This document shows, one piece after another, positions 6,649 to 11,951 of a stretch of DNA of 11,951 nt. The notes under the pieces are model-generated. The model saw nothing but the letters and a program-made list of their open reading frames with translations, was not told where the DNA came from and ran no database searches. The translations under genes and the position numbers were made by a program. Origin of the DNA: Kiritimatiellales bacterium (GTDB lineage Bacteria > Verrucomicrobiota > Kiritimatiellia > Kiritimatiellales > Tichowtungiaceae); NCBI GenBank assembly GCA_028692515.1, contig JAQUXG010000026.1, positions 1 to 11,951 on the forward strand, written 5' to 3'. Numbering within the stretch: position 1 is the first letter of the stretch; each line of letters opens with the position of its first letter.

Positions 6649-8085
6649 ATGACACATAAAAAATACACGGTTCCTTTTTATCGAAAACTTTCGTGGGGAA
6701 TGGGCGGGTTCGGTGAAAATCTGGCCAACAATGCGGTGCTCTACTTCGCATTCCCGATCTACCAGATTGCGCTTGGAGTCCCCCCGATCTGGATTACGGC
6801 GGGCATGCTGATTTCCCGCATTCTGGATGCATTCACCGATCCGCTCATGGGAAACATTACCGATAACACCCATTCGCGCTGGGGGAGACGACGCCCGTGG
6901 ATTCTGATCGGCGCGGTGATGATGTCCATTTTCTTTGCGTTGATGTGGATGATGCCGGCGGAAGCGTCCAAAGAGGTGCTGGGAACATATCTGGGCATCA
7001 TGTGCGTGTTGTTTTACGTCGGGTTTACCATTTTCGTCATTCCGTTTTCGGCTCTTGGGATCGAGATGGTCGAGGATTATGACGAACGCACGCGGTTGCA
7101 GATCTTTCGTATGGTGCCCGCGTATCTCGGCGGGTTTGTGATGTCGTTTTTCTACAAATGGGCTCTGAATCCGCACTTTAAACATCCCACACTGCCGACG
7201 GAAGTGAACGGCGCACGAACGGTTGGAATCGGCGCGGCGATCGTGATTTTGATCTGCTGTGTTTTGCCCGCCTTGTTCACCAAGGAACGCTTTGCCGAGA
7301 AAACCAGAACCCAGGAGCGTATCAAAATCGGCACGGCGATTAAGCTGACCCTGACGGATAAGCCATATCTGATGGTGGTCTCCACTGCGTTTATGGTTTT
7401 TATCGCATTGTTTTTTGTGATGCCGCTGATGACCTACATCGGCATATTTTATATTTTTTCGAATATGTCTTCGCTCGAAGAGGCAAAACGTGCGGCGGGT
7501 GATATCGGTCCGATCACTGCCGGGTTCTGCATTGTGTTTCAGATTATTGCGACGTTCCTGATCGGCGTTTGGGCCCGGCGTGTGGACAAGAAAACGTTGC
7601 TGATCGGCGGTCTGGCCATTGCGGCGGTGGGGTATCTTTCTTCCTGGTTTTTCTTCACCCCCGCCCATCCTTATTGGCAGATCATTCCGATGGTGGTCAT
7701 TCAGGTGGGGCTGGCGGCCTGCTGGGTGGTGAACGGATCGTTTGTGGCCGATATCTGCGACTTTGATGAACTCAAAACCGGACAGCGCCGGGAGGGCATG
7801 TACAGCGCGGTGTTCGGGTTCATTTATAAATGTGCCATCGGAATTGTGGCGCTGTTAAGCGGTCTGTTCCTGACCGCCGCCGGAATCAAGGGCGGTGTTC
7901 TGGAGCATCTCGACAGCCTTTCCTCCGGATTGCTTATGGTTTTGCGTTTGGCGTATGCGCTCTTTCCGGCGGTCTGTCTGCTGATCGGGATTCTGATCAT
8001 GAGAAAGTATCCCTTAACCAAAAAGAAGGTCGAAGAGATTCAGCAGCAGTTGAAAGATCGCCGCGGAGATGTTGTGTCGACATAA
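6649..8085 (+). CDS. GPH-family (MelB-like) sugar:cation symporter
   Basis: Inner-membrane transporter of 478 residues, normal for the glycoside-pentoside-hexuronide:cation symporter family. The diagnostic loop after the second helix is present: D60-AFTDPLMGNITDN, then RWGRRRPW (77-84), including the Asp residues used for cation coupling. Hydrophobic segments recur through the chain, consistent with 12 helices, for example near 85-98, 110-130, 240-265, 285-305 and 325-350. The C-terminus is charged and cytosolic. The ribosome site is weak (AAGG about 9 bases before ATG). It lies 78 bases after the GH130 gene. A TATACT at 6591-6596 resembles a -10 box but has no good -35 partner, so co-transcription with GH130 is likely. 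Substrate is likely the GH130 disaccharide or a hexuronide. Confidence 0.9.
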   Translation: MTHKKYTVPFYRKLSWGMGGFGENLANNAVLYFAFPIYQIALGVPPIWITAGMLISRILDAFTDPLMGNITDNTHSRWGRRRPWILIGAVMMSIFFALMWMMPAEASKEVLGTYLGIMCVLFYVGFTIFVIPFSALGIEMVEDYDERTRLQIFRMVPAYLGGFVMSFFYKWALNPHFKHPTLPTEVNGARTVGIGAAIVILICCVLPALFTKERFAEKTRTQERIKIGTAIKLTLTDKPYLMVVSTAFMVFIALFFVMPLMTYIGIFYIFSNMSSLEEAKRAAGDIGPITAGFCIVFQIIATFLIGVWARRVDKKTLLIGGLAIAAVGYLSSWFFFTPAHPYWQIIPMVVIQVGLAACWVVNGSFVADICDFDELKTGQRREGMYSAVFGFIYKCAIGIVALLSGLFLTAAGIKGGVLEHLDSLSSGLLMVLRLAYALFPAVCLLIGILIMRKYPLTKKKVEEIQQQLKDRRGDVVST

Positions 8086-8120
8086 GAAAGCCGTTGATGC
8101 AGAGGCGATAAAAAGCGACC

Positions 8121-9146
8121 ATGCCGCAGATGGAGCCGACAAGAAAAGATCCGAGTCAAAATGCGATTGCCAAGCGGGCGGGGGTTGCCCGGACGACGGT
8201 TTCTCTCGTGCTGCGCGGCGGAGAGGGGTTGCGGCCAGAAACCGTGCGGCGCGTACAAAAGGCGGCCGAGGAGCTTGGCTACCGACCCAATATGCTGGTG
8301 CAGGGGATTCGTACCGGTAAGTCCCGTATGGTCGGGGTGATGATTCCGCCGTATGACTCGCATTGGTCGCAAATACTCTACGGCATTCATGATGAGCTTT
8401 CGGAAAACGACTATGCTCCACTACTTCTCTGGTCGGCACATCGTGACGAAGAGATGGATGAAGCCCGCGAATTAAAGCAGGTTCACCGGTTACTGGATCA
8501 TCGCATTGATGGAGTCATTCTCTGGCCGTATTTCGCGCAAATGTATGCCGGGCATATCCAGGAATTTTCTTCGCGAAACCTGCCGGTGGTCACCATCGAC
8601 TGCCGTATCGACTGCGGGATCAAAGCGAATGCGGTATTGAGCGATGACCGGGCCGGCGCGCAGGCCGTTGCGCAGTATCTGGTTCGACGGGGACATAAAA
8701 AAATCATCCATTTCTGTGGTCCTGATTCTGAAGAATGGGCACGAATGCGGCGGGAAAGCTTTTCTGCGGAAGTCGACTGCCTGACCGTTGAGGTTCCTCT
8801 TAAGCCGCCGCGCATCCGGATGATCCGCGAGGCGCTGGAGGCCAATCCGGAAATCACGGCCGTCTTTGCATCAACGGATCATATTGCTGAAGATGTCTAC
8901 CAAGTCGCCGCAGAAATGAAGCTGCGGATTCCGGAAGATCTCTCGGTGGCGGGATACAGTGATCTGGAGTTCGCGCGGTACCTGTCGCCGCCGCTCACGA
9001 CAGTTCATACACATCCTTATGCGATGGGGCGTCGCGCCGCCGCGATACTTCTCGGGCGAATGATCGATGTTGAAACCCCGTCGTCGGGAGAGGTTGAAAG
9101 TCAGCCCGTTGAGCTCATTGAGCGTCAGTCCACTCGCCGTCTGTGA
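8121..9146 (+). CDS. LacI-family transcriptional regulator
   Basis: Regulator of 341 residues. The N-terminal LacI helix-turn-helix is AIAKRAGVARTTVSLVLRG (15-33), followed by LRPETVRRVQKAAEELGYRPN and a hinge region (55-68). The rest is a periplasmic-binding-protein-like sensor: MVGVMIPPYDSHW, DGVILWPY, PVVTIDCRID, HKKIIHFCGP, TAVFASTDHIAEDV and the C-terminal PEDLSVAGYSDLEFARYLSPPLTTVHT, all at family positions. The start is uncertain: ATG 8121 and ATG 8130 are both possible and neither has a strong ribosome site. It lies 35 bases after the symporter gene, so it is probably in the same transcript and controls the GH130/symporter genes. Length is typical. Confidence 0.9.
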   Translation: MPQMEPTRKDPSQNAIAKRAGVARTTVSLVLRGGEGLRPETVRRVQKAAEELGYRPNMLVQGIRTGKSRMVGVMIPPYDSHWSQILYGIHDELSENDYAPLLLWSAHRDEEMDEARELKQVHRLLDHRIDGVILWPYFAQMYAGHIQEFSSRNLPVVTIDCRIDCGIKANAVLSDDRAGAQAVAQYLVRRGHKKIIHFCGPDSEEWARMRRESFSAEVDCLTVEVPLKPPRIRMIREALEANPEITAVFASTDHIAEDVYQVAAEMKLRIPEDLSVAGYSDLEFARYLSPPLTTVHTHPYAMGRRAAAILLGRMIDVETPSSGEVESQPVELIERQSTRRL

Positions 9147-9160
9147 GTGGCAAAGGAATC

Positions 9161-9170
9161 AACCGCGGTT
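9161..9170. promoter_or_regulatory. Candidate LacI-type operator AACCGCGGTT
   Basis: A perfect 10-bp palindrome with a CG-rich centre, 14 bases after the LacI-type gene and 73 before the XylR-like gene. LacI-family operators commonly have this symmetry. No second copy was found in the window, so this is weak. Confidence 0.3.
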
Positions 9171-9242
9171 TGGTTAAGCCCCATTTATCGTGCGTATTTC
9201 ACCGCATTCATATAGCGTATTGCGAAAACGGAGCGCAGAGAG

Positions 9243-10358
9243 ATGGCGAAGCAGATTGCACTTTTACTGGATTACAACGACAACTACGCCAAGACGGTGG
9301 CCGATGGCGTGGCGAAGTATTCTATGCAGAACAGCTGGCGGTTTATTACGCACCGCGGCGTTCCGTCCGTCACGTTCGAACAGCTCCAGACGCAACCGGC
9401 CGACGGTGTGATCGGTTATCTATCTCCCAACGTGGTGCAGTGGCTGGATGAACGCAAAATTCCCGCAGTCAATGTGAAGACGGATTTTCCGTCGCTGCCC
9501 GCCTGCTCTGTGCTGACGGACAATCTCGAAATCGGACGGCGCGCCGCCGACTATCTGGCCGGAAAAGGATTCCGGCGCTTTGCTTATACGACCGGGCCGA
9601 TCGAAGGCATCTGCGGCGAGCTGAAATTTGAAGGGTTCCGCGACCGGTTGGCCGCGCTGGGCTTTGAGTGCCTGCGAAAAAAGGTCCGTGAAATTCCGGA
9701 CGGCTTCCGCGAGGACAGCCGGCAGTCGCTGGCCGTTCTGGCGGTCGAGGATTTTGTCGGCCGTATGGTGATTGAAACCTGCGAAGACAACGGCTTGCGG
9801 GTCCCCGAGGATGTCGCGGTGCTCGGCGTGAATAACAGTCCGTTTGTCTGTTCGATGGTGCGCCCGCAAATGTCGAGTATCGAACTCGGCGCCGAGCGGA
9901 TCGGTTATTGCGCGGCTCAGCTGCTCGATCAGCTGATGAAAGGTGTAAAGCCGCCGAAAGAGCCGATCGTGATGGCTCCCGAAGAAATCGTGGAACGGCA
10001 TTCCACCGAGCTGATCGAGATGGAAGACCGCCTGATTCCTGATGCACTGCGATTTATCAAAGGAAACATTCACAAGCCGATTCAGGTGGAAGAGGTCGCT
10101 CGCGCGGTTTTTTGCGGACGGCGCACGCTGGAAAAACGCTTTCGGGAGGCGTTAGGCCGCTCGCCGCACGAAGAAATCCGCCGCGCCCGCATTCGCCGCG
10201 CCTGCGAGCTGCTGCGCGAAACCGATACGATCATCGAGGTGCTGGCCGGACTGTGCGGCTATACGACCCGCGACCGCTTTAATGTCGCCTTTCGGAAAGA
10301 AAAGGGAATGACCCCGTCGCAATACCGCCAGCAATACCGCTTCGCAAAACGCTCGTAA
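9243..10358 (+). CDS. XylR-type regulator: LacI-like sensor fused to AraC DNA-binding domain
   Basis: Regulator of 371 residues with the layout of E. coli XylR. The sensor (about 3-255) has IALLLDYNDNYAKTVADGV, ADGVIGYL, VPEDVAVLGVNNSPFVCSM and MSSIELGAERIGYCAAQLL. The AraC domain (about 263-368) has two helix-turn-helices, IQVEEVARAVFCGRRTLEKRF and TIIEVLAGLCGYTTRDRFNVAFRK, then GMTPSQYR. In the sensor, the stretch between FREDS (155-159) and LAVLAVED (163-170) is about 11 residues shorter than in XylR and lacks the W-L-x-x-LP-x-P helix end, perhaps a small in-frame deletion. ATG 9243 has only AGAGAG nearby. It precedes the KDG kinase and aldolase, so those genes, rather than xylose genes, are probable targets. 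The ligand is unknown. Confidence 0.88.
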   Translation: MAKQIALLLDYNDNYAKTVADGVAKYSMQNSWRFITHRGVPSVTFEQLQTQPADGVIGYLSPNVVQWLDERKIPAVNVKTDFPSLPACSVLTDNLEIGRRAADYLAGKGFRRFAYTTGPIEGICGELKFEGFRDRLAALGFECLRKKVREIPDGFREDSRQSLAVLAVEDFVGRMVIETCEDNGLRVPEDVAVLGVNNSPFVCSMVRPQMSSIELGAERIGYCAAQLLDQLMKGVKPPKEPIVMAPEEIVERHSTELIEMEDRLIPDALRFIKGNIHKPIQVEEVARAVFCGRRTLEKRFREALGRSPHEEIRRARIRRACELLRETDTIIEVLAGLCGYTTRDRFNVAFRKEKGMTPSQYRQQYRFAKRS

Positions 10359-10380
10359 CTTATCGCAAAATGCGCGTAGC
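10342..10380 (+). promoter_or_regulatory. 18-bp direct repeat with 21-bp period, likely AraC/XylR-type operator
   Basis: TCGCAAAACGCTCGTAAC (10342-10359) and TCGCAAAATGCGCGTAGC (10363-10380) match at 15 of 18 positions and start exactly 21 bases apart, two helix turns. AraC-family proteins with two helix-turn-helices bind such tandem half-sites upstream of the promoter they activate. The first copy overlaps the last codons of the XylR-like gene, and the second ends 48 bases before the kinase ATG. A weak -10-like TACTCT lies at 10400-10405, which would place the second copy over the -35 region. Confidence 0.6.
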
Positions 10381-10388
10381 GATTTTTT
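10362..10388 (+). terminator. Weak candidate terminator after XylR-like gene
   Basis: ATCGC (10362-10366) pairs with GCGAT (10379-10383), followed by a run of T to 10388. The stem is short with a 12-base loop. It overlaps the direct repeat at 10342-10380, so the pairing may be a by-product of the operator sequence. Confidence 0.3.
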
Positions 10389-10428
10389 CTGAACAGGCGT
10401 ACTCTTCGGGCATTTATAGGAGGTCGTG

Positions 10429-11529
10429 ATGAGTTCTTTTGCAGTAAAACCGGCGGCGGAATGCCGCTACGATATTCTTTCTCTCGGCGAAGTCATGCTT
10501 CGTCTCGATCCCGGCGAAGGGCGTATCCGCACTTCGCGGCAGTTTCAGGCTTGGGAAGGCGGCGGCGAATATAACGTGGCGCGCGGACTGCGCCGATGCT
10601 TTGGACAGCGCGCCGCCGTGGTGACTGCTTTTGCAAAAAACGAAGTCGGTTTGCTGATGGAAGACTTCATCCTGCAGGGCGGCGTGGATACCTCGCTCAT
10701 CAAATGGGCGGACTATGACGGCATCGGTCGTACGGTTCGTAACGGACTTAACTTCACCGAGCGAGGCTTCGGCATTCGCGGCGCAGTCGGTTGTTCCGAT
10801 CGCGGCAATACTGCCGCCTCGCAGCTCAAAGTCGGCGACATCGACTGGGAGTATATTTTTGGAACACTTGGCGTGCGCTGGCTGCACACCGGCGGAATTT
10901 TTGCCGCGCTCAGCGAAACCACCGGCCCGCTGGTGATCGAAGCCGCCAAGACCGCCAAAAAATACGGCACGATGGTTTCCTACGACCTCAACTACCGTCC
11001 GTCGCTCTGGAAGGGTTTTGGCGGACTGAAGAAATGTCAGGAAATCAACCGCGAGATCGCCAAATATGTCGACGTGATGATTGGCAACGAAGAGGACTTC
11101 ACCGCCTGTCTCGGCTTCGAAATCGAAGGCGCGGATGAAAACCTGACGGAACTTGAAATCGAGTCGTTCCAGAAGATGATCGCCAAAGCAGTCAAAGAAT
11201 TCCCGAACTTCAAAGCGACCGCCACCACAATGCGCGGCGTGAAATCGGCTACCGTTAACGACTGGGGCGCGATGGCCTGGTGCAACGGAAAATTCTACAC
11301 CTCCACGCATCGTCCGAATCTTGAAATCATGGACCGCGTCGGCGGCGGCGACAGCTTTGCCTCCGGCTTCATCTACGGTCTGATGGAACTCGGCGACCCG
11401 CAGTTGGCGGTCGAATACGGCGCGGCGCACGGCGCACTCGCCATGACTACGCCGGGTGACACCACGATGGCCTCTCTGTCTGAAGTAAAAAAACTGGTCG
11501 GCGGCGGCGGAGCTCGCGTAGACCGGTAA
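10429..11529 (+). CDS. kdgK: PfkB-family kinase, probable 2-keto-3-deoxygluconate kinase
   Basis: Sugar kinase of 366 residues, predicted to phosphorylate 2-keto-3-deoxygluconate to KDPG. The start region ILSLGEVMLRLDPGEGRI and the first PfkB motif GGGEYNVARGL (44-54) are typical. DLNYRPSLW (186-194) and GNEEDF (219-224) are characteristic of KDG kinases. The second PfkB motif is DRVGGGDSFASGF (302-314), with D308 as catalytic base. ATG 10429 has AGGAGG five bases upstream; the adjoining GTG 10426 is too close to it. It is about 50 residues longer than many KdgK proteins, with extra sequence near 112-145 and 230-250. KDPG aldolase follows by 42 bases, which strongly supports the substrate. 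The direct repeat upstream suggests control by the XylR-like neighbour. Confidence 0.88.
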   Translation: MSSFAVKPAAECRYDILSLGEVMLRLDPGEGRIRTSRQFQAWEGGGEYNVARGLRRCFGQRAAVVTAFAKNEVGLLMEDFILQGGVDTSLIKWADYDGIGRTVRNGLNFTERGFGIRGAVGCSDRGNTAASQLKVGDIDWEYIFGTLGVRWLHTGGIFAALSETTGPLVIEAAKTAKKYGTMVSYDLNYRPSLWKGFGGLKKCQEINREIAKYVDVMIGNEEDFTACLGFEIEGADENLTELEIESFQKMIAKAVKEFPNFKATATTMRGVKSATVNDWGAMAWCNGKFYTSTHRPNLEIMDRVGGGDSFASGFIYGLMELGDPQLAVEYGAAHGALAMTTPGDTTMASLSEVKKLVGGGGARVDR

Positions 11530-11530
11530 G

Positions 11531-11549
11531 GGAAGGCTTCATGTCTTCC
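11531..11549 (+). other. Small intercistronic hairpin between kinase and aldolase genes
   Basis: GGAAG (11531-11535) pairs with CTTCC (11545-11549) around a 9-base loop, followed by a run of A residues. It starts right after the kinase stop codon and 23 bases before the aldolase ATG. It is not a terminator on this strand. Confidence 0.25.
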
Positions 11550-11571
11550 AAAAAAAATAAGGAAACGAATT

Positions 11572-11951
11572 ATGCTGAACGAACTGCTGAAACGTCCGGT
11601 GATTCCGGTCATCGTAATCGATAATGCCAACGACGCCGAGCCGCTGGCCGAAGCGTTGCTCAAGGGCGGCATGGATGTGATCGAAGTCACCTGCCGCACC
11701 GCCGCCGCGCCCGAAGCGCTGGCGCGCATCAAAAAGTCATTTCCTGAAATGATGGTTGGCGCGGGTACCGTTGTAACGCTCAATCAGGCCAAAATGTGCA
11801 TCGATACCGGCGTCAGCTTCGGTCTGGCTCCGGGACTCAATCCCGACATAGTGCAATTTTTCCAAACATCGGAAACGCTGTTTATTCCCGGCGTGATGAC
11901 GCCGTCGGAAATTGAGCAGGGGCTGTCGCTCGGATGCAAAATGCTCAAGTT
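11572..11951 (+). CDS. eda: KDPG/KHG aldolase (3' end outside window)
   Basis: First 126 codons of 2-keto-3-deoxy-6-phosphogluconate aldolase, which splits KDPG to pyruvate and glyceraldehyde-3-phosphate. Active-site residues are in place: E38 and R42 in DVIEVTCRT, T66 in VGAGTV, P87 in GLAPGLN, and K126, the last full codon, as the Schiff-base lysine. Each is offset by exactly 7 from E. coli Eda (E45, R49, T73, P94, K133), so there is no gain or loss across this stretch. AAGGAAA sits 7 bases before the ATG. It follows the KDG kinase and completes the Entner-Doudoroff-like end of uronate breakdown. A palindromic repeat variant is read in frame as FQTSE (97-101), replacing residues without changing length. 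Confidence 0.93.
   Translation, partial: MLNELLKRPVIPVIVIDNANDAEPLAEALLKGGMDVIEVTCRTAAAPEALARIKKSFPEMMVGAGTVVTLNQAKMCIDTGVSFGLAPGLNPDIVQFFQTSETLFIPGVMTPSEIEQGLSLGCKMLK
11860..11874. repeat. Palindromic repeat copy 5, inside KDPG aldolase gene (one mismatch)
   Basis: TTCCAAACATCGGAA, one base different from the exact copies (T to C). Read TTC CAA ACA TCG GAA, giving F-Q-T-S-E, in the surface stretch between PGL and FIPG of the aldolase. Confidence 0.75.

Noticed and set aside
5632..7668. A 678-codon open frame on the minus strand
   Set aside because: It is antisense to the GH130 and symporter genes, and its His/Arg/Asn-rich translation has no recognisable domain.
10321..10340. Direct repeat AATACCGC in the end of the XylR-like gene
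   Set aside because: It encodes QYRQQYR in the normal AraC C-terminus and is explained by coding sequence.
10414..11430. A 338-codon open frame on the minus strand
   Set aside because: It is antisense to the KDG kinase, which has all PfkB motifs.

Overview
This window looks like part of a polysaccharide-degrading bacterium of the PVC group. A Kiritimatiellota-like member is my best guess, based on gene content and style rather than any marker gene. It is moderately GC-rich and carries sugar and uronate catabolism genes, each group with its own regulators. An integron-type integrase end lies on the left edge. No rRNA, tRNA or CRISPR is visible, and no gap between genes exceeds about 170 bases.

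Layout. (1) Positions 2-730: the C-terminal part of an integron integrase (IntI), then a 30-codon relic matching the very end of a second integrase, in the same frame. (2) 732-790: two back-to-back hairpins acting as a shared terminator. (3) 811-3938, minus strand: a three-gene operon of a GH88 unsaturated uronyl hydrolase, a small cupin and a Gfo/Idh/MocA oxidoreductase. (4) 4065-5402, plus strand, divergent from (3): an HTH-cupin regulator and a short-chain dehydrogenase. (5) 5569-9146: a GH130 mannoside phosphorylase, a GPH-type sugar/cation symporter and a LacI-type regulator. (6) 9243-10358: an AraC/XylR-type regulator with a LacI-like sensor domain. (7) 10429 to the right edge: a PfkB kinase resembling 2-keto-3-deoxygluconate (KDG) kinase, and the start of KDPG aldolase.

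How the genes fit together. GH88 enzymes release 4,5-unsaturated uronates from oligosaccharides left by polysaccharide lyases. Such uronates are normally converted to KDG by a cupin (KdgF), an isomerase (KduI) and a reductase (KduD or another dehydrogenase). KDG is then phosphorylated and split to pyruvate and glyceraldehyde-3-phosphate. The window has GH88, a cupin, two candidate dehydrogenases, the kinase and the aldolase, but no recognisable KduI. The GH130/symporter pair suggests parallel uptake and phosphorolysis of a beta-mannoside or related disaccharide.

The most unusual signal is a short palindrome, TTCCAAACATTGGAA and close variants. It occurs five times: twice in the terminator and once inside each of three unrelated genes (GH88, SDR, KDPG aldolase). 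In the genes it is always read in the same frame, as (F/I)Q-x-(L/S)-E. A second notable signal is an 18-base direct repeat with a period of exactly 21 bases before the KDG kinase, the expected geometry of an AraC/XylR-family operator.
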